Shown here piece after piece: positions 6,705 through 14,216 of a stretch of DNA of 14,964 nt. Under the pieces are notes generated by a model. The model saw nothing but the letters and a program-made list of their open reading frames with translations, was not told where the DNA came from and made no database searches. Position 1 is the first letter of the stretch. Each line of letters opens with the position of its first letter. Both the position numbers and the translations under genes were made by a program. The DNA comes from Clostridiales bacterium (GTDB lineage: Bacteria > Bacillota > Clostridia > Oscillospirales > JAAYXM01): positions 1 through 14,964 of the forward strand of contig JAAYXM010000161.1 of assembly GCA_012515925.1 (NCBI GenBank), given 5' to 3'.

Positions 6705-7700
6705 ATGAAGAGAAGAGACACCGATTATCTATACTCGACAACACGTATACGCGCGATGGAGAAAAACCTCTTAAACGCGGAGCGTATAGGCCGGATGCTT
6801 GACGCTAAGTCCTTTGAGGATACCGTCAGGATTCCGGCAGAAATGGGTTACGGTGAAATCACGGAGCCCTCGCAAAAGTCAATAGAGCACGCGCTCGCAA
6901 AAGAGCGCGACGATACGATTAAAACAATCTTAAGCTTTGTGGATGAGTGCGGGATTGTGGATATAATCCGCTTAAAATACGATTATCATAATATAAAAAC
7001 GCTTATCAAGGCGGAGCATATGCCGGAGGAAGCGGACATACTGTCCGGCGCCGGACATATCCCCGTTGATGTGATAAAAACCTCGATGCGCGAATCGGAC
7101 TTCGGGGATTTTGACCCGATAATGCGCGGCGGGATAATCGAGGCGCGGGAGGTGCTCTCGCGCACAAACGACCCGCAGCTGTCGGATTTCGTGCTCGACC
7201 GCGCTTATTTCGCCGAGCTTTTAAAGTCGGCCGGTGAAACAAAAAGCGGGTTTATCGGCGGGTATGTCAGGCTTTTAATCGACGTGTACAATCTCCGCGC
7301 GTGGGTTCGGGCGACGCGTCAGAAGAAAAATATCGAGTTTATCAAAAACGCTCTAATTTCCGGCGGGGACACGGATGTAAGCCGGCTGCTTTCGGCGGGC
7401 GCGGAGCGCGGCGGTATAAACGAGATATACTCGGGCACTAGGCTTTCCGAGGCCGCCGCGGCGGGCGAGCGCGCCGCGTCCGGTGAGACGGGTTTTCTGG
7501 ATTTCGAGCGGCTTTGCGACAACGCTTTGATTGAGTATATAAAATCCGCGAAATACGTTGCGTTCGGCGAGGCGCCGATTGCCGCGTATCTGATTGCGAA
7601 GGAAGCGGATATTACCAATATACGAATTATCCTCGCGGGAAAGCTCGAGGGGCTTTCCGCGGACGAAATACGCGCGAGATTGAGGGGTCAATATGTATAA
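6705..7700 (+). CDS. atpC: V/A-type ATPase subunit C (d), central rotor adaptor
   Basis: This 331-residue funnel-shaped subunit (E. hirae NtpC, yeast Vma6 family) couples the DF shaft to the K ring. The typical N-terminus MKRRDTDYLYSTTRIRAMEK and helical repeats such as DIIRLKYDYHNIKTLIKA are clear. The start is the ATG at 6705, because GGAGG (6695-6699) lies five bases before it. An in-frame ATG at 6690 has only a weak site, and a start at 6642 would overlap subunit E by 35 bases. The gap after subunit E is 28 bases. The 3' end overlaps subunit F by eight bases, so the F start lies within the last codons of this gene and the two are translationally coupled. Confidence 0.93.
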   Translation: MKRRDTDYLYSTTRIRAMEKNLLNAERIGRMLDAKSFEDTVRIPAEMGYGEITEPSQKSIEHALAKERDDTIKTILSFVDECGIVDIIRLKYDYHNIKTLIKAEHMPEEADILSGAGHIPVDVIKTSMRESDFGDFDPIMRGGIIEAREVLSRTNDPQLSDFVLDRAYFAELLKSAGETKSGFIGGYVRLLIDVYNLRAWVRATRQKKNIEFIKNALISGGDTDVSRLLSAGAERGGINEIYSGTRLSEAAAAGERAASGETGFLDFERLCDNALIEYIKSAKYVAFGEAPIAAYLIAKEADITNIRIILAGKLEGLSADEIRARLRGQYV

Positions 7701-8004
7701 ACTGGCGGTAATCGGTGACCGCGACAGCGTTCTGGGCTTTCGCGCGCTCGGCTTTGAGGTTTTTATTTCGGAAAGCCTTGAGTCCGCCGCGGAAATCTTA
7801 GACAGCCTTGCGGAAAAGGATTACGCGATTATCTACATCACGGAGCAGCTTATGACGGGGCTCGGTGAGGTAATAAGCAAATACGACGACAGGCCGGTTC
7901 CGGCCATAATCCCTATCCCGGGCAAGGCGGGTACGACCGGCATCGGCATGAAAAACGTGCATAAGGCGGTTGAGCGCGCGGTAGGCGCCGATATCCTGAA
8001 ATAA
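7693..8004 (+). CDS. atpF: V/A-type ATPase subunit F, central shaft
   Basis: This 103-residue small globular protein of the archaeal/vacuolar F family (E. hirae NtpG) binds subunit D to make the rotating shaft inside A3B3. The N-terminal Rossmann-like strand MYKLAVIGDRDSVLGFRALG is the family signature. Residues about 48-78 carry YAIIYITEQLM, and PVPAIIPIPGKAG (about 76-88) is also typical. The ATG lies eight bases upstream of the end of the subunit C stop codon, with GAGGGG (7682-7687) as ribosome site. The gene is followed by a 48-base gap, the largest in the operon, which contains a hairpin (8009-8039) before subunit A. Confidence 0.93.
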   Translation: MYKLAVIGDRDSVLGFRALGFEVFISESLESAAEILDSLAEKDYAIIYITEQLMTGLGEVISKYDDRPVPAIIPIPGKAGTTGIGMKNVHKAVERAVGADILK

Positions 8005-8008
8005 AGCT

Positions 8009-8039
8009 TGCGCGGCGAAAATATTAGCCATGCCGCGCA
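8009..8039 (+). promoter_or_regulatory. Hairpin in the F-A intercistronic gap
   Basis: TGCGCGGC (8009-8016) pairs perfectly with GCCGCGCA (8032-8039) around an A+T-rich 15-base loop. It lies between the stop of subunit F and the ribosome site of subunit A (GGAGG, 8042-8046). No T run follows, so it is not a standard terminator. It could protect or set the 5' end of a processed A-B-D mRNA, matching the need for three A and three B subunits per enzyme; that role is inference. Confidence 0.55.
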
Positions 8040-8052
8040 TTGGAGGTATTTT

Positions 8053-9822
8053 ATGAACAGCGGAAAGATAATTAAGGTTTCGGGTCCGCTAATCGTTGCG
8101 GAAGGGCTTTCCCACGCGAATATGTTTGACGTTGTCCGCGTGGGCGGCGAGAAGCTTATAGGCGAAATAATCGAGATGCGCGGCGACCGCGCGTCCATAC
8201 AGGTATATGAGGAGACCGCGGGCATAGGTCACGGCGACATTGTCGAGACCACGGGCGCGCCGCTGTCGGTGGAGCTCGGCCCGGGGCTTATAGAGAACAT
8301 ATATGACGGAATTCAGCGTCCGCTCGAAAAAATACGCGAAATCACGGGCAGCAACATTAAGCGCGGCATTAACGTCGAGGCTATCGACCGCGACCGCGTA
8401 TGGGTGTTTGTTCCCGGGGTAAAGGTCGGAGACAGGGTTAAGCCCGGCGATATTATCGGCACGGTGGACGAAACCGTTGTCGTGGTACACCGTATCATGG
8501 TGCCGCACGGCGTCGAGGGCGAAGTTACGGAGGTTATCCCGGGTGAGCACAGGGTCACCGACGTGGTTTGCCGCGTGAAAAACGGCGCGGGCGAGATAAA
8601 GGATATAACGATGCTTCAGAAATGGCCTGTGCGTGTAGGCCGCCCGTATAAGGAAAAGCTTGCGCCCGACGTTCCGATGATTACCGGGCAGCGCGTTATA
8701 GATACGGTTTTCCCGATTGCCAAGGGCGGCGTCGCCGCGGTGCCGGGACCGTTCGGGAGCGGCAAGACGGTGGTTCAGCACCAGCTCGCGAAATGGGCGG
8801 ATGTTGATATCGTCGTATATATCGGCTGCGGCGAGCGCGGAAACGAAATGACGGACGTTTTGCGCGAGTTCCCGGAGCTTAAGGACCCGCGTACCGGCGA
8901 ATCCCTGATGAAGCGCACGGTGCTTATCGCTAACACGTCAGACATGCCGGTTGCCGCACGCGAGGCCTCGATTTATACGGGCATTACGATTGCGGAATAC
9001 TACCGCGACATGGGCTATGACGTCGCGGTTATCGCGGACTCGACATCCCGCTGGGCGGAGGCGCTGCGCGAGATGTCCGGGCGTCTTGAGGAAATGCCGG
9101 GCGAGGAGGGGTACCCCGCGTATCTGTCCTCGAGGCTTGCGCAGTTCTACGAGCGCGCGGGACGCGTTGTCTGCAGCGCGGCACATGAGCGGCACGGCTC
9201 GCTCACCGCGATAGGCGCGGTTTCGCCGCCGGGCGGCGATATTTCCGAGCCGGTCTCACAGGCGACTTTGAGAATCGTAAAAGTTTTCTGGGGGCTTGAC
9301 TCGACGCTTGCGTACCGCCGCCATTTCCCGGCGATAAACTGGCTTAACTCGTATTCATTGTATGTGGACAGGCTCGCGCCGTGGTTTGATTCGAATATAG
9401 GGCGCGATTTCATGATTAGCCGCGACAGGCTTATGCACATTCTGCAGCTTGAGAGCGAGCTTCAGGAGATAGTAAGGCTCGTGGGTATCGACTCGCTTTC
9501 GCCCGAGGACAGGCTGACGCTTGAAACCGCGCAGATGATACGCGAGGACTTCCTGCAGCAGAACGCGTTTTCCGATACCGACAGTTTCACGCCGATTGAC
9601 AAGCAGGCAAGGCTTTTAAAGATTATTTTAGATTATAACGAGCTTTCCAAAACCGCGCTTACGGCGGGGGTTGCCCTTGAGGATATATTCGGAATCTCCG
9701 CGCGTGAGAGAATCGGCCGCGCTAAGGATATTCCGGCGGACGAGTACGGGGAGCAGTATAAGAATATCGAATCGCTTATGCATTCGGAGATAGAGAAGCT
9801 CATGGCGAAGGAGGGCAAATAA
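8053..9822 (+). CDS. atpA: V/A-type ATPase catalytic subunit A
   Basis: This 589-residue protein has the family's usual length. It is the catalytic nucleotide-binding subunit of the A3B3 head (EC 7.1.2.2 or 7.2.2.1). An N-terminal beta barrel (about 1-70) is followed by the bulge domain peculiar to A subunits (about 110-200), then the RecA-like core. The Walker A loop is GPFGSGKT (232-239) with Lys238, and the catalytic glutamate is Glu261 in GCGERGNEMTD. Both have the same numbers as in E. hirae NtpA. DSTSRWAEALREMSGRLEEM is also conserved. The ATG at 8053 is chosen because GGAGG (8042-8046) lies six bases upstream and MNSGKIIKVSGPLIVAEGL is the normal N-terminus; an in-frame start at 8008 would translate through the hairpin. 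Confidence 0.97.
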   Translation: MNSGKIIKVSGPLIVAEGLSHANMFDVVRVGGEKLIGEIIEMRGDRASIQVYEETAGIGHGDIVETTGAPLSVELGPGLIENIYDGIQRPLEKIREITGSNIKRGINVEAIDRDRVWVFVPGVKVGDRVKPGDIIGTVDETVVVVHRIMVPHGVEGEVTEVIPGEHRVTDVVCRVKNGAGEIKDITMLQKWPVRVGRPYKEKLAPDVPMITGQRVIDTVFPIAKGGVAAVPGPFGSGKTVVQHQLAKWADVDIVVYIGCGERGNEMTDVLREFPELKDPRTGESLMKRTVLIANTSDMPVAAREASIYTGITIAEYYRDMGYDVAVIADSTSRWAEALREMSGRLEEMPGEEGYPAYLSSRLAQFYERAGRVVCSAAHERHGSLTAIGAVSPPGGDISEPVSQATLRIVKVFWGLDSTLAYRRHFPAINWLNSYSLYVDRLAPWFDSNIGRDFMISRDRLMHILQLESELQEIVRLVGIDSLSPEDRLTLETAQMIREDFLQQNAFSDTDSFTPIDKQARLLKIILDYNELSKTALTAGVALEDIFGISARERIGRAKDIPADEYGEQYKNIESLMHSEIEKLMAKEGK

Positions 9823-9823
9823 C

Positions 9824-11197
9824 ATGCTGAAGGAGTACCGTACCATACAGGAGGTCGCGGGCCCGCTGATGCTGGTTCGCAAGGTGTCCGACGTCAAATA
9901 CGACGAGCTCGGTGAGGTTGCTCTCCCAAACGGCGAAATACGCCGCTGCAAGGTGCTCGAAGTCAACGGCACCGATGTTCTCGTACAGCTTTTTGAAAGC
10001 TCCGCGGGCATTAATCTCGCCCAGAGCAAGGTCAGGTTTTTGGGGCGCGGGCTGGAATTCGGCGTCTCCATGGATATGCTCGGGCGCGTGTTCGACGGGC
10101 TCGGAAGACCCGCCGACAACGGGCCGGAGATTTTGCCCGACGAAAGAAGAAATATCAACGGCTTGCCCATGAACCCCGCGGCGAGGGTTTACCCGGAGGA
10201 GTTCATTCAGACGGGTATTTCGTCGATTGACGGGTTAAACACGCTTGTCAGGGGGCAGAAGCTTCCGATTTTCTCGGGTTCGGGCTTGCCGCACGCTCAG
10301 CTTGCCGCGCAGATTGCGAGACAGGCTAAAGTGCTTGCCGCGGACGCGCAGTTCGCGGTTGTGTTCGCGGCCATCGGAATAACGTTCGAGGAAGCGGACT
10401 TCTTTATCAGCGATTTCAAGCGTACGGGCGCAATCGACCGTACGGTTCTGTTCATAAACCTCGCGAACGACCCGGCAATCGAGCGTATAGCGACGCCGCG
10501 CATGGCGCTTACCGCCGCGGAGTATCTCGCGTTCGAGAAGGATATGCATGTTCTGGTTATACTGACGGATATAACGAATTACGCGGAGGCGCTGCGCGAG
10601 GTTTCCGCGGCGCGCAAGGAGGTCCCGGGCAGGCGCGGATATCCCGGATACCTGTATACCGACCTCGCGACGATGTACGAACGCGCGGGCAGGCATATGG
10701 GAAGCCGCGGCTCGATTACGCTGATCCCGATTCTGTCGATGCCCGAGGACGACAAAACTCACCCGATACCCGACCTTACGGGCTATATTACAGAGGGTCA
10801 GATTATACTGTCACGCGAGCTTTACCGCAAGAATATCCACCCGCCGATTGACGTTTTGCCGTCGCTTTCGCGTCTGAAGGACAAGGGTATCGGCCCGGGC
10901 AAAACCCGCGAGGACCACGCGGGCACGATGAACCAGCTTTTTGCCGCGTACGCGCGAGGCAAGGAAGCAAAGGAGCTTATGACGATACTCGGCGAGGCGG
11001 CGCTTTCGGATATAGACAAGCTCTACGCAAAATTCGCCGACGAATTCGAGAAGCAGTATGTAAACCAGGGATACGGCGAAAACCGCTCAATCGAGCAGAC
11101 GCTTGATTTGGGCTGGAAGCTGCTCGCGATTCTGCCGAAAAGCGAGCTTAAACGTATCAAGCCCGAGTTTATCGAGAAGTATCGGGTAGGCGAATAG
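9824..11197 (+). CDS. atpB: V/A-type ATPase regulatory subunit B
   Basis: This 457-residue protein is the non-catalytic partner of subunit A in the A3B3 head. It has the same overall fold but no working Walker A: the loop reads SGSGLPHAQ (151-159) with no lysine, as usual for B subunits. Arg350 in PSLSRLKDKG is the arginine finger that reaches into the A subunit's site, with the same number as in E. hirae NtpB. The conserved EALREVSAARKEVPGRRGYP and GSITLIPILSMPEDDKTHPI stretches leave no doubt about the family. It starts one base after the A stop, with a GGAGGG ribosome site inside the end of the A gene, which suits 1:1 synthesis of the two. Its stop is followed by 23 bases before subunit D. 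Confidence 0.97.
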   Translation: MLKEYRTIQEVAGPLMLVRKVSDVKYDELGEVALPNGEIRRCKVLEVNGTDVLVQLFESSAGINLAQSKVRFLGRGLEFGVSMDMLGRVFDGLGRPADNGPEILPDERRNINGLPMNPAARVYPEEFIQTGISSIDGLNTLVRGQKLPIFSGSGLPHAQLAAQIARQAKVLAADAQFAVVFAAIGITFEEADFFISDFKRTGAIDRTVLFINLANDPAIERIATPRMALTAAEYLAFEKDMHVLVILTDITNYAEALREVSAARKEVPGRRGYPGYLYTDLATMYERAGRHMGSRGSITLIPILSMPEDDKTHPIPDLTGYITEGQIILSRELYRKNIHPPIDVLPSLSRLKDKGIGPGKTREDHAGTMNQLFAAYARGKEAKELMTILGEAALSDIDKLYAKFADEFEKQYVNQGYGENRSIEQTLDLGWKLLAILPKSELKRIKPEFIEKYRVGE

Positions 11198-11220
11198 CCT
11201 GATAAAAGGGGAACAATCCT

Positions 11221-11871
11221 ATGGCAAGATTAAACGTAAACCCGACGCGAATGGAGTTAAAACGCCTGAAAGCGCGGCTTACAACGGCGCGGCGCGGGCA
11301 CAAGCTGCTCAAGGATAAGCGCGACGAGCTTATGAAGCAGTTTCTTGATATCGTCCGTGTAAACAAGGAGCTCCGCGAGGAAGTCGAGAGCGCGCTGCAA
11401 AAGGCGTACAAGAGCTTTACGATAGCCGCCGCCGTGATGTCGCCCGAGTTTCTGGAGCAGTCGCTGATGTACCCGAAGCAGAGCGTTTCGGTGGATATTT
11501 CGTATAGGAACATAATGAGCGTAAATGTCCCCGAATACACGTTCCAAACCAAAAGCAGCGACTTTTCCGAGATTTTTCCGTACAGCTACGCCCAAACATC
11601 GGGCGAGCTTGACGACGCGGTTTTGGAGCTGTCAAAGATAATGGAAAAGCTTATGGAGCTTGCGCGTGTTGAAAAAAGCGTTTTACTTCTAGCGCGGGAA
11701 ATCGAGAAAACCCGCCGACGCGTCAACGCGCTCGAGTATATAATGATACCCCAGCTTGACGAGACGATAAGGTACATCACGATGAAGCTTGACGAGAACG
11801 AGCGCGGCAACCTGACCCGTCTGATGAAGGTCAAGGATATGATGCTTAAACAGGCGCATAACTATGAATAA
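11221..11871 (+). CDS. atpD: V/A-type ATPase subunit D, central shaft
   Basis: This 216-residue protein has the family's usual length. It forms the long antiparallel coiled-coil axle that turns inside A3B3 with subunit F on its side. The N-terminal helix begins MARLNVNPTRMELKRLKARL, the family signature, followed by the HKLLKDKRDELMKQF segment (about 27-41). The C-terminal helix has ARVEKSVLLLAREIEKTRRRVNALEYIMIP (about 142-171, given here as key landmarks: two basic patches and the NALEY motif). AGGGG (11206-11210) precedes the ATG. It is the last operon gene: its TAA stop is the first part of the terminator stem at 11871. Confidence 0.96.
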   Translation: MARLNVNPTRMELKRLKARLTTARRGHKLLKDKRDELMKQFLDIVRVNKELREEVESALQKAYKSFTIAAAVMSPEFLEQSLMYPKQSVSVDISYRNIMSVNVPEYTFQTKSSDFSEIFPYSYAQTSGELDDAVLELSKIMEKLMELARVEKSVLLLAREIEKTRRRVNALEYIMIPQLDETIRYITMKLDENERGNLTRLMKVKDMMLKQAHNYE

Positions 11872-11901
11872 AAACAAGAGGCTTTCGCCTCTTGTTTTTT
11901 T
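11871..11901 (+). terminator. Intrinsic terminator of the V-ATPase operon, probably bidirectional
   Basis: AAAACAAGAGGC (11871-11882) pairs perfectly with GCCTCTTGTTTT (11887-11898) around a TTTC loop, and a seven-base T run spans 11895-11901. On the other strand the stem ends in a T run too (complement of the A run at 11870-11874). It can therefore also end transcription of the minus-strand tRNA gene. Confidence 0.95.
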
Positions 11902-11930
11902 GCGCTTGAAAAGAGAACAACAGATTTACA

Positions 11931-12007
11931 TGGCACGCCCGGCGCGATTCGAACGCGCGACCTTCCGCTTAGGAGGCGGATGCTCTATCCTGCTGAGCTA
12001 CGGGCGC
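11931..12007 (-). tRNA. tRNA-Arg(CCU)
   Basis: A full 77-base cloverleaf is present on the minus strand. The acceptor GCGCCCG pairs with CGGGCGT (first pair G-U), the discriminator is G and the CCA end is encoded. The D arm has GCTC/GAGC. The anticodon arm is TCCGC-CTCCTAA-GCGGA, giving anticodon CCT, which reads the Arg codon AGG. The T arm is GCGCG-TTCGAAT-CGCGC. AGG codons are visibly frequent in the neighbouring ATPase genes (often AGG-CTT), so this minor-codon tRNA is useful here. It is transcribed towards the ATPase terminator. Confidence 0.97.
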
Positions 12008-12020
12008 ATAAGCAGACTTA

Positions 12021-12049
12021 ATTTTAATACAAGACCGCGCTTCTGTCAA
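12021..12049 (-). promoter_or_regulatory. Promoter of the tRNA-Arg gene
   Basis: On the minus strand a perfect TTGACA -35 box (complement of 12044-12049), a 17-base spacer and a TAAAAT -10 box (complement of 12021-12026) end 14 bases upstream of the mature tRNA 5' end. This near-consensus strength is usual for stable RNA genes. Confidence 0.88.
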
Positions 12050-12249
12050 CCGTAAATAGCCGTTTTTACCGCGATAGTGAGGGGCGGTTTTGCTGCGGCT
12101 CAGAGGAAAGCGACCCTGCCCGTTACAATTGCAGGGATTATGTAAACTTAAAAACTTTCGGAAACGAATATATTAAGCATTCCTCAGATGAAAATATTAC
12201 ATATAAGGCTATGTTAAACAGAAAATATTACGGAATATTCAAAAATATA
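12050..12249. other. A+T-rich intergenic region with repeated ATATT motifs
   Basis: No gene is visible between the tRNA promoter and the lrp promoter. The region holds a weak hairpin, CCCTGC (12114-12119) with GCAGGG (12131-12136). It also holds a direct repeat of GAAAATATTAC at 12190-12200 and 12221-12231, start to start 31 bases apart, and a related GAATATATTA at 12166-12175. A palindrome, GAATATTC, lies at 12233-12240. Such helically phased A+T-rich sites are what Lrp-type regulators bind, so these may be autoregulatory sites. Confidence 0.45.
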
Positions 12250-12277
12250 TTTACATTTTATCTTATACTAATATAAT
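12250..12277 (+). promoter_or_regulatory. Promoter of the lrp-pnt operon
   Basis: TTTACA (-35, 12250-12255), a 16-base spacer and TATAAT (-10, 12272-12277) lie 27 bases upstream of the regulator's ATG. The -35 box overlaps a palindromic AAATATATTT (12243-12252), so bound regulator there would block polymerase. Confidence 0.7.
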
Positions 12278-12304
12278 AAGAGTAAATAATAGGGGTGGTG
12301 GAAT

Positions 12305-12757
12305 ATGGATAAAACAGATTTCCGCATACTGAAATGCCTTAAGGAAAACTCCCGAGAGAACGCTACGACCATCGGCGCAAAAATCAACCTGTCCACATCC
12401 GCCGTTATCGAACGGATAAAGAAAATGGAAGCCGCGGGAATAATCAGGCAATACACGACGATTATCGATAACGAGAAAATAAGCAATGTTATCACGGCAT
12501 TCATTTCAGTGCGGCTCGAACACCCGAAATTCAACGAGTCGTTCAACGAAAAGGTTTTGAGCAACAACAATATCATCGAATGTCATTACATCGCGGGGGA
12601 TTTCGACTACATGCTCAAAACCATAACCGAGTCCGGAAAGGGGCTTGAGTCGATACTTAATTACATCAAGAGTATCGAAGGGGTTTCTCTTACGCGCACC
12701 TTGGTTGTGCTGTCTACGCTGAAAAACGAGATTTCACTATTGCCGGAAGATATTTAA
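12305..12757 (+). CDS. Lrp/AsnC-family transcriptional regulator
   Basis: This 150-residue cytoplasmic protein has the family's usual length. Residues about 1-50 form the helix-turn-helix domain: MDKTDFRILKCLKENSRENA, then TTIGAKINLSTSAVIERIKKMEAAGII, with the sequence-reading helix at about 30-41. Residues about 65-140 form the ligand-binding RAM domain, which assembles octamers and usually senses an amino acid (FISVRLEHPKF, IIECHYIAGDFDYMLKTI). The GDFDY turn typical of the ligand pocket region is kept. A GGGGTGG ribosome site precedes the ATG. Seventeen bases separate it from pntAA with no terminator, so the regulator and transhydrogenase are one operon. It probably controls itself and pnt, linking NADPH supply to amino-acid status; the ligand is not deducible. 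Confidence 0.92.
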   Translation: MDKTDFRILKCLKENSRENATTIGAKINLSTSAVIERIKKMEAAGIIRQYTTIIDNEKISNVITAFISVRLEHPKFNESFNEKVLSNNNIIECHYIAGDFDYMLKTITESGKGLESILNYIKSIEGVSLTRTLVVLSTLKNEISLLPEDI

Positions 12758-12774
12758 AAAGTGAGGTTTTTAAA

Positions 12775-13938
12775 ATGGTTATTGGTATCCCGAAAGAAAT
12801 AATGGAGGGTGAACGCAGAGTCAGCGCCACTCCCGAAACCGTCGCGAAGTACAAGGCGGACGGCTTTGATGTTTTAGTTGAAAAGGACGCCGGCGCGGGC
12901 GCGCTGTTCGCAGACCGCGAGTATGAGAACGCCGGCGCGGTCATAGCTTATGACGTTAAGGAGCTCTATAAAAAGGCCGACCTTATTCTGAAGGTCAAGG
13001 AGCCGCAGTTTAACAAGGCGGAGAACCTGCACGAACTCGACATGATGCACGAGGGGCAGTATATCGTAACGTTTATTCACCCCGCCTCGCCGGCGAATCA
13101 TGAGATGGTCAGGAAAATGGCGGAAAAGGGTGTTATCGGGCTTACGCTTGACGGCATACCGCGCATTTCCCGGGCGCAGAATATGGATGCTTTAACCTCG
13201 ATGAGCACATGCGCGGGGTATAAGGGAATCCTTCTCGCGGCAAACGACATTTCGAAATTCGTTCCGCAGATGTTCAGCGCCGCGGGCATGTTCAAGCCGT
13301 GCAACGCGCTTATCATCGGCGCGGGCGTTGCGGGGCTTCAGGCCATAGCTACGGCAAAACGGCTCGGCGCGGTGGTTTATGCCGCGGATATCAGGCCGGA
13401 CGCGGTTGAGCAGGCTAAAAGCCTCGGGGCGAAAATCGTCGATACCGGTGTGCCCGCGGAGGTTGCCGTGGGCCGCGGCGGGTACGCGAACGCGCTGTCC
13501 GAAAACTGGATTGCCGCGGAGCGTGACGCGCTTCGCGGGACGATAGCGCAGATGGATATAGTATTCTGCTCCGCGCTTGTTCCGAGCAAGCTCGCGCCGG
13601 TTATCATAACCGAGGACATGGTCAAAGCCATGAGAAGCGGCTCGGTGATAGTCGATATCTCGATAGACCAGGGCGGAAACTGTGAAATCACCGTTCCGGG
13701 AAAGACCGCGGTGCTGCATAACGTTATTATCGAGGGTATTAAGAATATTCCGGGCATGCTGCCGGAAAGCTCGACTCGCATGATAGCGAGCAATATATAT
13801 AACCTTGTCAGATACCTGTCCCAAAACGCGAGCATAAAGCTTGACATGTCCGACGAAATAGTGTCGGGAATCCTTACGACTTTCGACGGCAGTGTTGTGC
13901 ACAAGGGCGCGCTCGAGGCGATGGGGGTTCCGGCATGA
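12775..13938 (+). CDS. pntAA: NAD(P) transhydrogenase subunit alpha part 1 (NAD(H)-binding domain I)
   Basis: This 387-residue soluble protein is the NAD(H)-binding domain I of proton-translocating transhydrogenase (EC 7.1.1.1), here a separate polypeptide as in Rhodospirillum rubrum. MVIGIPKEIMEGERRVSATP is the shared PntA/alanine dehydrogenase N-terminus. The loop RISRAQNMDALTSMS (130-144) carries Arg130, Gln135 and Asp138, which line up with the R. rubrum residues that hold nicotinamide; the usual serine at the next contact is Thr141. The Rossmann loop is GAGVAGLQAI (182-191). DQGGNCEITVPGKT is diagnostic. Alanine dehydrogenase was considered, but the two membrane subunits that follow settle the call. 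GTGAGG (12761-12766) is the ribosome site, and the stop overlaps pntAB in ATGA. Confidence 0.95.
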   Translation: MVIGIPKEIMEGERRVSATPETVAKYKADGFDVLVEKDAGAGALFADREYENAGAVIAYDVKELYKKADLILKVKEPQFNKAENLHELDMMHEGQYIVTFIHPASPANHEMVRKMAEKGVIGLTLDGIPRISRAQNMDALTSMSTCAGYKGILLAANDISKFVPQMFSAAGMFKPCNALIIGAGVAGLQAIATAKRLGAVVYAADIRPDAVEQAKSLGAKIVDTGVPAEVAVGRGGYANALSENWIAAERDALRGTIAQMDIVFCSALVPSKLAPVIITEDMVKAMRSGSVIVDISIDQGGNCEITVPGKTAVLHNVIIEGIKNIPGMLPESSTRMIASNIYNLVRYLSQNASIKLDMSDEIVSGILTTFDGSVVHKGALEAMGVPA

Positions 13939-14216
13939 GCGGGATAGTGTTAATCGCCGTTTTCGTACTGTCGAGCATAATCGGGTATGTGCTTATCAAA
14001 AACGTACCCTCGCTTTTACATACGCCGCTTATGTCCGGTATGAACGCGCTGTCCGGGATAACGGTTCTTGGCGCGCTCGCGGCAACGGGCGCGGCGGTCG
14101 CGACGTCAAACCGCGTATTGGGATATATTGCGATACTGCTCGCGATGATTAACGTGGCGGGCGGCTTCGGCGTGACCCACCGTATGCTTAAAATGTTCAA
14201 AGGGGGCGCGAAGTAA
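13935..14216 (+). CDS. pntAB: NAD(P) transhydrogenase subunit alpha part 2 (membrane)
   Basis: This 93-residue membrane protein has three predicted helices: IVLIAVFVLSSIIGYVLI (about 3-20), the segment ALSGITVLGALAATGAAV (about 37-54), and LGYIAILLAMINVAGGFGV (about 62-80). It ends in THRMLKMFK, the typical C-terminus of this subunit. LLHTPLMSGMNALSGI is strongly conserved in PntA domain II. With pntB it forms the proton channel. The ATG overlaps the pntAA stop by four bases (ATGA), so translation is coupled. Its length matches stand-alone PntAB proteins of about 95-140 residues. Confidence 0.94.
   Translation: MSGIVLIAVFVLSSIIGYVLIKNVPSLLHTPLMSGMNALSGITVLGALAATGAAVATSNRVLGYIAILLAMINVAGGFGVTHRMLKMFKGGAK

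Noticed and set aside
8089..8781. 230-codon minus-strand open frame opposite ATPase subunit A
   Set aside because: It lies antisense to the catalytic core of subunit A, where GC-rich codon use keeps the reverse frame open by chance; no recognisable domain.
11864..12055. 63-codon plus-strand frame containing ARPARFERATF
   Set aside because: This is the well-known translation artefact of the strand opposite a tRNA gene; the real feature is tRNA-Arg(CCU).
12114..12136. CCCTGC/GCAGGG hairpin as a terminator or riboswitch
   Set aside because: Only six pairs with an 11-base loop, no T run, and no further paired structure; left as a note in the intergenic entry.
12775..13938. Alanine dehydrogenase next to an Lrp regulator
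   Set aside because: The two families are homologous, but pntAB and pntB follow directly and the RISRAQ and QGGNCE segments are of the transhydrogenase type.
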